Of a stretch of 64,000 nucleotides of DNA, positions 1-9,099 are shown one piece after another; position 1 is the stretch's first letter, and each line of letters begins with the position of its first letter. The notes beneath the pieces are model-generated. The model saw nothing but the letters and a program-made list of their open reading frames with translations, did no database searches and was not told the origin of the DNA. Origin of the DNA: Archilochus colubris (taxonomy: Eukaryota; Chordata; Aves; Apodiformes; Trochilidae); assembly GCA_023079485.1 (NCBI GenBank), contig CM041103.1, forward strand, positions 10,396,503 to 10,460,502, in the 5' to 3' direction. The position numbers and the translations under genes are program-made.

Positions 1-1000
1 GCTCAAAAACCTGTTTTTACCCCAAAGCAACCACTGGAGTCACTGAGATCAAGGCTGGAAGTGCAGCAGCACCACAGCCCGTGTTCCACTAGAGAAGGGG
101 GAAACCCTAACACCTGAGAGATGTGGGAAATCCCTGTGGAACACATCCCACTCTGAGGGCTTCCTGACAACACCTCACTCACCAACACCCTTCTGTTGAA
201 CCCCCAGCTCAGGTACCCCCCATGCTAAAGCACCACAACCACCACCCGGAGCTGAGCTTGAGCTTCACACACACAGTGTCAGCTCAGCCCAACCTCCCGG
301 CACCGAATCCTGGGAATGTTCTCCTGGGTCACTGCTGGTTTTCCAGAGGAATGTGTGTTTTTAACCACCAGAGGAAAGATGAGGGCTGCATGCTGGCACG
401 TTTCCCCAAATCCCTTCATTAACTCGGGAGCCTGAAGGGTTTGTTTCCCAGCACCCTCGGATGCTCCCTAACCCCATCCCAGTGCTGCCAGTGACTCAGC
501 CTCCTGGCACCGCATGGATTCCCTCCTTCTGACAGGGCAGACACCAGGGCTGGGAGGGGAGCAACGCAGCCTGCTGAAATTCACCTATTTTGGGTCTTTC
601 AGAACCCAAGAAACCCTTTTCTGCCCTCTTCTGTATGCTCTAAACCTCCCCCCCGGGTCTCTGCAGGAACAGAGCCCTCAGGAGATGCTGAGCTCATAAC
701 CACCCGAGATGTTACTTTGCCTCACTCTCAACTTCTTTTTTATTCCCCACTTTTATGAATTGATGTGAACACAAAACAAAGACAAATATATGTTGAGGTT
801 TTGGCCTGTCCAAGACTCATCGTGCTTGGCCTACAGCAGACCATGAGATTCATCTGTCGAACCCCAAGAACCACAGTGTAGCTCTCAGGGGAGCACAGCA
901 TTAGCAAAAACCCAAAAAAACCAACAATAAGAGAAACAGCAGAAACCAACAGCCAGAGAATCTGAATTTATTTCTCCGCTGAAGGGCACAGGTAAGCAGC
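1..1000. other. Upstream flank of SRSF1, no gene recognised
   Basis: This 1 kb is moderately GC-rich single-copy-looking sequence. The only open frames are short (under 70 codons), lack splice-supported structure and match no protein I recognise. It lies upstream of the SRSF1 CpG island. By recalled human synteny the next gene in this direction would be DYNLL2, further away and divergent, so no exon of it is expected here. Confidence 0.5.
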
Positions 1001-1331
1001 AGCAGACCCAGGCCCGCAGCCCGCTCCCGGTGCCCTCAGGGCAGCCATTTTACCTCACCGTGCCCACGCGGGTCCCAGCACTCCTCCATCCTCCCCTGGG
1101 CCCTCCCGCCCGCCCGGGACGGGTCAGAACCCTTCTCCCCACGCCGCTGGAGTCCAGCAGGCGGTGCTGCAGCCGGGAGCTGTGGGTGCTGCCCGCCTTT
1201 CCCTCAGCACAGCCCCCCAGACCCCTCAGACCCCCCCATCCCCTCCCAGCCCCAGCGCCGCCATCCCGCTCCCCTCAGCGCTGCACACGGCACCGCCCGC
1301 GCGCTGCACGCTGGGACACGCCCCCCCCGCC

Positions 1332-1341
1332 TTGGCGCCAA
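1332..1341. promoter_or_regulatory. Palindromic E2F-like site TTGGCGCCAA
   Basis: A 10 bp perfect palindrome containing the E2F core GGCGCC, followed at once by AGCGCC. It sits between the two CTGGGACAC elements. Binding is inferred from the motif only. Confidence 0.35.
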
Positions 1342-1412
1342 GCGCCGCCGCGGTGCATTCTGGGACACACCCTCCCGGCCGGGCCTTCTTGAAGCTGGCG
1401 CCGCACCGGATG

Positions 1413-1420
1413 TGACGTCA
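1413..1420. promoter_or_regulatory. Full CRE palindrome TGACGTCA
   Basis: A perfect 8 bp CREB/ATF consensus in the SRSF1 island, preceded by ACCGGATG, which resembles an ETS core. A full CRE inside a CpG island is a classical configuration for constitutive CREB/ATF occupancy. Function here is inference. Confidence 0.45.
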
Positions 1421-1610
1421 CACCGGCTACCGCTCCGCAAACCGGCGCCAGCGCTGCTCTTCTCCCGCACCCGGCGGGCAGCAGCGAGGGATTACCGAGA
1501 GGCGACCGGGCAGACCAAACCGCCACGGCCGAGAGCCGCACCGCCGGCGCGGGTTCGGTTTCTTCGGTGGAGCCTGTAAGGGGCGAGAAGGGACTACTTT
1601 CCTGCGAGGC

Positions 1611-1622
1611 CGCGCATGCGCA
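1611..1622. promoter_or_regulatory. NRF1-type site CGCGCATGCGCA
   Basis: Contains the palindrome GCGCATGCGC, the core NRF1 consensus, about 270 bp upstream of the SRSF1 start codon. NRF1 sites are common near start sites of broadly expressed genes; this one is called from the motif only. Confidence 0.45.
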
Positions 1623-1887
1623 GGGCGGAGGTGTGGGAGCGCGGTGGAAGACGTAGGCGCCGCTTGGTTGTGCGGCCGCGCGGGCGGTGCTGCGTCCCGT
1701 GCTGCGTCCCGGGGTGAAATCGCTGCGCGCAGAAGCAGCGCGAGGAGAGGCGCGGTCGCCATTTTGGAGCGGTTGTTGGGGGAGCGGTGTGTGCGCTGCC
1801 CTCTGCCCGGACCCGCACCGAGCCCCAACCAACCAACCGCTCTCCGCGCTCCGGCCCTCCACCGCCGCAGCCATTGCTGACCTTGCC

Positions 1888-3436
1888 ATGTCCGGAGGGG
1901 GCGTGATTCGCGGCCCAGCCGGCAACAACGACTGCCGCATTTACGTGGGGAACCTGCCCCCCGACATCCGCACCAAGGACATCGAGGACGTCTTCTACAA
2001 ATACGGGGCCATCCGCGACATCGACCTCAAGAACCGCCGCGGGGGCCCGCCCTTCGCCTTCGTCGAGTTTGAGGACCCCAGGTGAGACCCCCCCCCGCCC
2101 CCCCCCAGCGTTACCCCCGGGCTCAGGCCCCGCCGCGGCCTCCGGGGTGTCCGTGTGTGTCCCCTCAGCCCCGGGCCTCGGCCGGGAAGGGCTCCAGGGA
2201 GCTGCCCCCGGAGCATCGGCCGCCGCCTCGGGCCGCGCTAACGGGTCCCCGGGGGAAGCGAGGGGCCGGCGGGCGGGCGGGGTGGGGCGGGCGGGAAGCG
2301 GGAACAAAGGCGGGAGGAGGAGGCGGGGGGGGTCGGGGCGGTGCGGTGCGGGGGTGCGGCGCTGGCGGCGGGCGGGCGGGCGGCCGCGCTCACAGCCCCG
2401 TCCCGTCCCGCAGGGACGCGGAGGACGCCGTCTACGGGCGGGACGGCTACGATTACGATGGGTATCGCCTCCGCGTGGAGTTCCCTCGGAGCGGCCGGGG
2501 CACCGGCAGAGGCGGCGGAGGAGGAGGAGGGGGCGGCGCCCCCCGGGGCAGGTACGGCCCCCCGTCCCGGCGCTCGGAGTACAGAGTGATCGTCTCGGGT
2601 GAGTCATTCCTCTCACCAGTGCTTCCCGGGGTCCTGTTCCCAGCGAGGTGTGTGGGGGAGGGGGTTGCACAGCCTCTCGTGTGAGGAACGGTGTCTGTGG
2701 GACATGAATGGCTCCTCACGGCTGCTGTCCCAACAGTCTCTGTTTTGTTCGCTGCAAGCTGAGGATGTAACTCCAGGAGATGAGGGATGTAATGGGGTTT
2801 TAAAGGCACGTCTCGGTGTTTCTATAGGGCTGCCTCCAAGTGGAAGTTGGCAGGATTTAAAGGATCACATGCGTGAGGCAGGTGATGTATGTTATGCTGA
2901 TGTTTTCCGAGATGGCACTGGTGTCGTGGAGTTTGTGCGGAAGGAAGACATGACCTACGCTGTGCGAAAGCTGGATAACACTAAATTTAGATCCCACGAG
3001 GTAGGTTTTATACTTACTTTCTTTGGCCAGAATTGGATACAAGGGGCTTAACAGTAGGATTGGAAGGTAAGGAACGCGTGGTGTTCGTCGTCGCTGTAGC
3101 AGGCAGCCCAGTTAGCTTGTCAGGAGACAGACCTGAAAAGGTTTGCCTGTTGTAGTAACGCTGTCTTCAGTCTGTCAGCATGCCTGAAAAGATGGCCCTG
3201 AAGCCTAGAGTTTTCAATCGAAAGTTGTGTCTGTTCACTAGGGAGAAACTGCCTACATCCGGGTTAAAGTTGATGGCCCAAGAAGCCCCAGCTATGGAAG
3301 ATCCCGGTCCCGCAGCCGTAGTCGTAGCAGGAGCCGTAGTCGCAGCAACAGCAGGAGCCGCAGTTACTCCCCCCGGAGGAGCAGAGGATCTCCACGCTAC
3401 TCACCCCGCCACAGCAGATCCCGATCTCGTACATAA
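1888..3436 (+). CDS. SRSF1: SRSF1, serine/arginine-rich splicing factor 1 (SF2/ASF)
   Basis: Four coding exons: 1888-2081, 2414-2598, 2828-3000 and 3242-3436 (747 nt, 248 aa plus TAA). All junctions are GT-AG and keep frame, and the length equals the human protein. SRSF1 is a nuclear SR protein that binds exonic enhancers and recruits U1 snRNP and U2AF; it also shuttles for mRNA export and translation. Exon 1 and the start of exon 2 carry RRM1, with RNP2-like IYVGNLP and RNP1-like FAFVEFED. A glycine-rich linker follows, encoded by a GGC/GGA run near 2510-2540. Exon 3 holds the pseudo-RRM with its invariant SWQDLKD heptapeptide. Exon 4 is the RS domain of repeated RS dipeptides ending SRSRSRT. 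ATG 1888 is chosen because MSGGGVIRG is the family N-terminus. Intron 3 (3001-3241) is short; its retention is a known alternative event in this family. Confidence 0.98.
2271..2340 (+). other. G-run cluster in SRSF1 intron 1 (G-quadruplex potential)
   Basis: At least six G-runs of three or more bases are separated by one to three bases between 2271 and 2295, with more runs to 2340. It lies in intron 1 on the coding strand, so it would also be present in the nascent RNA. Folding is predicted from the pattern only. Confidence 0.45.
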
Positions 3437-3860
3437 ACAGCTCTAGCTCTGCTCTTTTTGTAGAACCCCGTGTTGTACACAGTTTTCCTTTACTCAGTAC
3501 AGTCTTTCGTTTATTTTTTTTTCTTTTTTTTTTTTTTTTTAACTCAAACTGTTTTATTCGAATTGGCTGAAGTGTTTGGATGGCATTCTTGTGTAAAAAT
3601 CCCTAGTGAGCACTCGCTCCTTAACATCAACATTCCCCTCATGTCTTTGGTAAATTGTATTTTAACTGCTGTCAGTCAGGATCGTTTTGGTTTAGTTCTA
3701 GTTCAATACCGACCTTCTTGGAGCTGTGGTTTCGCTGTGTAAATGTCTCAGTGTTGAGCTCTGGTTCACACCAGCTGGGGATGTTGGGGTGTTTGTGGCT
3801 AACTTGTCTCTTCCGGGGGATCTTATGTTTTATCTTGCCTTTTCGTGTGTCTTTCTGTAG

Positions 3861-4080
3861 ACATATCTGAAGAGATGGATTAAGAATGCTTTGGATTAAA
3901 GGATTGTGGAGCACATGTCAATCATTTTAGGATTGTCAAAAGGAGGATTGAGGAGGATCAGATCAATAATGGAGGCAATGGTATGACTCCAAGTGCTATT
4001 GTCACAGATGAACTTGGCAGTATTGACCTTATACTGAGACAGGTTAATTAACTACCTGCACCTAGGTGTCCCTTCAGGCA
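3861..4080 (+). promoter_or_regulatory. SRSF1: Likely ultraconserved 3' UTR exon segment of SRSF1 (alternative splicing, NMD)
   Basis: A good polypyrimidine tract and acceptor (TTTCTGTAG, AG at 3859-3860) precede a dense non-coding block starting ACATATCTGAAGAG. Candidate donors downstream include the CAG/GTTAAT near 4040. Splicing of an intron in the 3' UTR downstream of the normal stop would make that stop premature and send the message to NMD, which is the established SRSF1 autoregulation scheme. Identity as the ultraconserved element is from recall of the mammalian sequence, not alignment. Confidence 0.6.
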
Positions 4081-5460
4081 TGGTCTCCTTACTGCAGACT
4101 GCAATTGAGCTCTTTTCTTTAAAAACCTTTTTTTGGGGGGTGATTGTGGCAAAATAACTTGCTTTGGTAATTCTCTATTCCATTCTAGTTTTTTAAAGGA
4201 GTAATCTGGGCTGGGGGAGGGGAGCATTGGTTTACCTTGTCATGCAGCATTTGGTTACAAGTGTTTAATGTCCTGTAGTGTTTGTACACTTGTAGTATAT
4301 CAGGGGTATCTTTCCATCAGAGTATAATATCAATACTGCTAAAATCTGCATGTCCTCTGTGTGACTGGTACAGCCTTGCTATCTCAGTTTTATTAAAGTA
4401 TCAGAATGAAAGCCAAAAAAACCCAAAACAACCAACCAAAAAAAAACCAGACAACCCCAAACTAGTTGGGAATGATTTCCTAAGTGTCAGCCCTGCCCCC
4501 TCAGACTAATTCCCTCCTGAGCCAGGGCTCTGTGTGAGAGCTCCGGGGAGTTTAATCCTGTTCCCTCCAGTGGGAGTGCCAGTGGTAGCCAGGCCTGCCG
4601 GAGCTGAGAGCTCTGGGGAGCTTTCACACTGGAAGCTTTTCCACTTCCATTAAAAACGTTTTTTGCAACCAGAAAACCTTCCAGCACGGCCACCCTTAGG
4701 AGCAGGGAGGGTGTTGGCGTTGTCAGATGACATACTGGTTAATGTGGCAATGTTTCCTCCAGATAGTAATTAACATTTCTAGAAATGATCTGAGCATCAC
4801 CATTCACGAGTTTGTTTTGGGGAATTGATAGTTATCACTGTACATCTCTATTAATTGATGGCAAACATAACTGATCATTCCCCAGAATCCTATTTTTTCA
4901 TTACAGTATCTAACTTTTTGCCTCCTCTTTTTTGGTTTTGCTGGTTATAAAGGTTTGGATTGGAGAGGGCTCACTGGATCCCAATCCTTGGAGCTGGATC
5001 ATTGGATTCAAATCATAATGTGGATAGGATAGGGAGGCTGAATTACAAGGATTCATGGAGCGGGATCAGATTACCAGGAACATAGGAGTGGATTCCTGCC
5101 CCAACCAAACCCCATTCGTGTGGATTTTTTTATTCAACTCAATTGGCTATTCCAAAGATTTTTTTTTTCCTATTTTTGACGATTGGAGCCCTTAAGATGC
5201 ACGGTGGAGTTTTGCATTTTTTTGGTAAAAGGAGCAAAGCGAGGACCTGGAGAGGTACGCTGGAGCAATCTCCTTGGAAGGATTCAGCACGAGTAGATGG
5301 TAAACATTAAAGGGGAAAAAGGGGGGGGTTTGTTTAAAAAAAAAAAAAAAAAAAAAAAGTTGTCATTTCTCTAAATTTAAAGACACAAATTGGAGTTAAA
5401 GATTCAGTAGGTTTTCAATTGGCTGTTGCCTTTTTTTTTTTTTTTTTTTTTCCTTTGAGA

Positions 5461-5466
5461 AATAAA
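5461..5466 (+). terminator. SRSF1: Poly(A) signal AATAAA of SRSF1
   Basis: AATAAA directly after the T-run at 5429-5451, with cleavage expected about 15-25 bases on. A second AATAAA at 5645-5650 could serve as a backup site. Confidence 0.65.
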
Positions 5467-5649
5467 AATTTTTACAAAAAAGCCCACTCCAGGCATGGTG
5501 GTGTCATCCTTCTGTGGCTGAGGGTCTGGAAGTCTCTGGTGCTGCTGCAGCCCCGTTCGCTCGGGAGTGCTCAGACAAAAGGCTTTTGTGTTCAACAGAG
5601 CAGTAGTGTTTGGCAGGAAGCATCCATGTGTTGAGCTCCTCCTGAATAA

Positions 5650-8380
5650 AGGATCAGTTCCCTGGGAAATGGGTGGAATTTGTTATAGGGGCAGGGGAAA
5701 AAGGGGAAAGGAGAGTTCTGGCTGCCTCAAAGAGGATGTTTAACATTCATGGTGTTGCTAACGATAACTCATGGAGAGATCACAGCAGGAAAATGGGCTG
5801 GAAAACAAACCCAGGGGGGAGCAGAGCCTGAACCCTCCTCTGGTGGAGGTGGGGGGGAGGTTGGGAGCCAAGTGGCAGCTCCTGGGCAAGTGGTTTGGGA
5901 TTTGGGTTTGGGGCAGGATTAGCAGGTTTGGGGTTTGTGAGGAGCTGGCACAGTGATTGGGGAAGGTGCTGTGGGCACTGCCAGGGTTGGTTACAGGGGG
6001 GTGGTGCCTGCAGAAATACCTCAGAGAGGTGTGTGTGGGGTGGACTCGAGTTTTTTGAGAAGTGTTGAAATGCTGGTAGCAGAGCAGCGTCCTGGGGGTG
6101 TGTGGGGTGGTGACAGATGCGTTAGGACAGCCTCAGGTGCTGGAGTGGCAGTGGGAAGAAAAGGAGATGTTGGAAGGAGCTGGGGGTGGCTCTTCCAGAC
6201 AAGTTTGGTCAGTGGGAGAAAGAGGGAGCAGAGTGGGCAGAGGAAAGGGGAGGTTTGGGATGAAAAAAATAAAATGCCCAACCCCTTCTGGGCACTGGTA
6301 CTGGTGTCAGGGGTGTGCCAGGAACGGGGCAGGGGAGCAGCTGCAAGGAAAACGTGAGTGTGCTCAGGCAAAAGGCTGGTCACAGGAGGAGAGGTGAAGA
6401 GTTTGGTTTGGCTGTGGTGGTGTTTGGAGAAGATGGGGTTCTAAGTGCTGGGAGGGGATGGAGGCGAGAGGGTTGGCAGCTCTGGGTTCTGCTGGGTGCA
6501 GCTGAACCACGAGTGGGAAACACTCGAGTGGTTCAGGAGCTGGTTCGGGAGCTGCCTGCAGGCGGTTTGCAGCCGAAGTAAAAACATGATCCCACGGACA
6601 GGCTGCTCCTCCCCAGGGCAGCGTGGGGGGCTCTGAGCTCTGCCAGGAGGAGGCAGTTACACCCGTGTTCCTCTGCACAAGGGCTTGTGGACCTCCTCAC
6701 CTTCCTGCAAGTCTCCAGACAGCGAGTTCCTAAAGGCTCAGTGGGCATCCTGCCTCTGGGAGAGGTTCCTGCTGAGCGGGATGGCTGCAGCTTCCTTTCT
6801 CCTGGGGACTGGAAGGGGACAGAGCAATGCTGGAGATCTGCCTCACCTTCTGGCTCTGCACACCAAGGACAGAGCTGCCCTGCTGCTCCGTGTTGCTCTG
6901 GCTGTCCCTGGCTGCCACCAGCCCTGCCCTCTGTCCTCCTGTGTGCTCTGTGTTGCTGTTCAGTGCTGGGCTTTGCAAAGCTGGTTCAGAGCCTGTAATA
7001 AAACTGCTCCTGCTGCCCAGCTCCAGCGAGCTTCATGCCTCCAGACTCTTTTCCCCCTGTAAAAATCTTCTGTGTCACCCTGTGAGCAGCTGATGTGCTG
7101 CTGATGGAGTAGGGAAGGCCACTTGTGCTGGAGCAGTCCCTGCTGCAGCTTCCTCCCTTTGGCTTTGGGGGCTGCAGATGGAAATGAAGCCGATCCCGTG
7201 CCAGCTCAGCTTCCCGCCTGGGGGAATGCTGGCTTCCAGGCATGGAACGGGAGAGTCATCTGCTCACCCGGCTGTGCCTGTTGGATAAAACTTGCTGCAA
7301 TTTATTGTAATGTCTTACATAAATCAGTGAGAGCAGGTTCTGCTGGAAGGCAGCAATCAGACCCCGTTAGCTGCTCTGTGCAGGGGAAGTATTTTCTAGG
7401 ATTTAAACACATCCAACAAAAAGGGCAAAAAAGCAAAAAAAACATTTTATGGATGTGTTCTTCCTAAAACTTAATGTTTGAAGAAACAATTGACTGTGAA
7501 GAAAATGGAAATGGGCAAAAACTGGAAGATGGAAACACCTTTGTTAAAGCAAGGGAACCAACCAGACATAACCCTCTCTCCTGAGCCGTTGTGTTTTCCA
7601 TCCCGAGGACAGAACCGGGTGGGTTTTGGGGCTGGTTGCAGTGGGGCAGCACTCACCATCCCTGCCCAGGGAATCTGCCCCTTCCGATGGTCCTGTGCTC
7701 CCCATAGTGCTGCTTTGTTGGTACAACTGAGGATGATTGTCCCCCGAGGCTGGTGGCCCTGCAGCGGGCACAGCTGGCCCGTCACAGCCAGCATTGTGCA
7801 GCCCGTGGGGTCTGTCCTGAGCTGTTCATCTTGCTGAGCCTGTGGTGCTCAACACAGAGAACATCAGGGCTGAAACAGAAATGGTTGGATGGAAGAGTTG
7901 TGGTTTCTCCTCCAAACCGCACTTTTTTTGTTGTTGTTTTGGTTTGGTTGGGTTTGGTTTGGTTTGTTTTTTTTTTTCTTTGAGCAGAAACTTCTGCTTT
8001 AGAACAGCCAACTCATTCACACTGATCTGATCGTGTTCCTCGTGGCCTGAGATGTCTTACTCCTGATAACAGCAGAGAGTTTTTACTGCACAGCAAAACT
8101 GCAGCAGTTTCTAGACAGGCTGAAGATAACCACAGCTTTGGTAAGAGCCCCCTGTAATCCTCCCTGCACCTGCACAGCCAAGAGCAGTTTATAGCTGAAG
8201 CAGTTTCAAGTAGCTGTATTTAAAGAATAACATCAAGATTCCAAGAAGTTCCCTGTGTGATAAATATTCCCTAAAATCCCTCTCCTGCACGCCTGGAGGA
8301 GGTGAGTGAGTCAGACTGCAGAGCCTGATGTACCCACTCGTGCTGCGTGCTCCTCGCTGCGCTTTGTCTCATCCTGGCAG
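5650..8380. other. SRSF1-VEZF1 spacer, proximal part, no gene recognised
   Basis: Purine-rich, G-rich on the + strand from 5700 to 6600, then mixed sequence. Open frames up to about 130 codons occur in several overlapping frames and both strands, as expected from stop-poor GC-rich DNA. None begins or ends with convincing splice sites or resembles a known family. A T-rich run lies at 7921-7980. Confidence 0.5.
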
Positions 8381-8620
8381 AACCTTGGGATGGACACGGA
8401 GTGGGCATGGAGCCCAGCAGAGCCCTGGGATGGACACGAAGCAGGCACAGAGCCCAGCAGAGGCCTGGGATGGACATGGAGCAGGCAGGGAGCCCGGCAG
8501 AACCCTGGGATGGACATGGAGCAGGCATGGAGCCCAGCAGAGCCCTGGGATGGACACAGAGCAGGCAGGGAGCCCAGCAGAACCTTGGGATGGACACGGA
8601 GCAGGCAGAGAGCCCGGCAG
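8381..8620. repeat. Minisatellite, six 40 bp units in exact register
   Basis: Six consecutive units start at 8381, 8421, 8461, 8501, 8541 and 8581, each exactly 40 bp with no indels. Each unit has the form A-(A/G)-(C/G)-C-(C/T)-TGGGATGGACA, then GGAGCAGGCA and ending AGCCC(A/G)GCAG. Units differ by a few substitutions only. Because 40 is not a multiple of three, the array is open in several frames and gives spurious ORFs on both strands. It does not look like coding repeats. Confidence 0.95.
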
Positions 8621-8724
8621 AGCAGCAGGACAGGCTGCAGCCTCTCCTGGCCCTTGGTCCTGGGGTGGTGAGAGGGTCCTGGCTCAGCCTCCAGCTCCTC
8701 ACCTCCCAGCCCGAGAGCTGCATG

Positions 8725-9010
8725 TATAGGCAACAGTTGTAGGGCTATTAACATAATTTTATGCACTAATTTGTGTAATCATTAAAGAGTTGAGAAGGGC
8801 ATTGTTCGCATGAGTAATTACCTCTGTATTCTAATAGCTCTAATTCATCCCTTAAGTGAGTTTCCTATCTCTGGGAGTCAGCCAACGATTCCCACCTTGG
8901 GAACAATATATATTTTTTTTAAAAATACCCATTTCTCACATGACTTGGTTGCACTCCGTGAAGCTGACGACGTGACAGGTCCTGACGATGTCAAACCACA
9001 GGGATTTGAG
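8725..9010. other. Candidate conserved non-coding element, AT-rich
   Basis: An abrupt switch from GC-rich flanks to AT-rich sequence dense in homeodomain-like and ATTA words (for example GTAATTAC near 8814 and TAATCATTAAAG near 8776). There is no ORF or repeat. Composition and word content are typical of vertebrate conserved enhancers, but conservation is inferred, not measured. Confidence 0.3.
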
Positions 9011-9099
9011 ATTTTGGAATCTTTTGCCCTGCAAGATTTGCCAGAAGAACTTCCTCTGCAGAGCTCTGGGTTGGATTTGACTTCAGCTCCTTGAACCAC

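Larger units (their letters stand above)
1020..2420 (+). promoter_or_regulatory. SRSF1: CpG island and promoter region of SRSF1
   Basis: CpG density rises sharply after about 1020 and stays high through exon 1 and intron 1 of SRSF1. The stretch is TATA-less and carries a cluster of recognisable housekeeping-promoter motifs: a palindromic E2F-like TTGGCGCCAA, a perfect CRE TGACGTCA and an NRF1-type GCGCATGCGC palindrome. Two similar elements around CTGGGACAC lie about 48 bp apart (about 1303-1322 and 1351-1371). The transcription start cannot be fixed from sequence; the compact leader of this family suggests it is within a few hundred bases of the ATG at 1888. Confidence 0.7.
3437..5485 (+). 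other. SRSF1: SRSF1 3' untranslated region
   Basis: No coding frame follows the TAA. The stretch has homopolymer T and A runs (3516-3540, 5335-5357, 5429-5451) separated by blocks that I recognise as close to the mammalian SRSF1 3' UTR. One block at about 4955-5330 is full of GGATT/GGATC words. The end is placed just after an AATAAA. Known biology: SRSF1 limits its own level by unproductive splicing and translational control through this UTR. Confidence 0.8.

Noticed and set aside
1594..2670. 358-codon - strand ORF across SRSF1 exons 1-2
   Set aside because: Antisense frame in a CpG island. It spans exons and introns of a certain gene and lacks any family match.
8306..8766. Repetitive proteins predicted in five frames over the 40 bp array
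   Set aside because: The 40 bp period is not a multiple of three, so all frames are open by the same accident. It is a DNA-level repeat.
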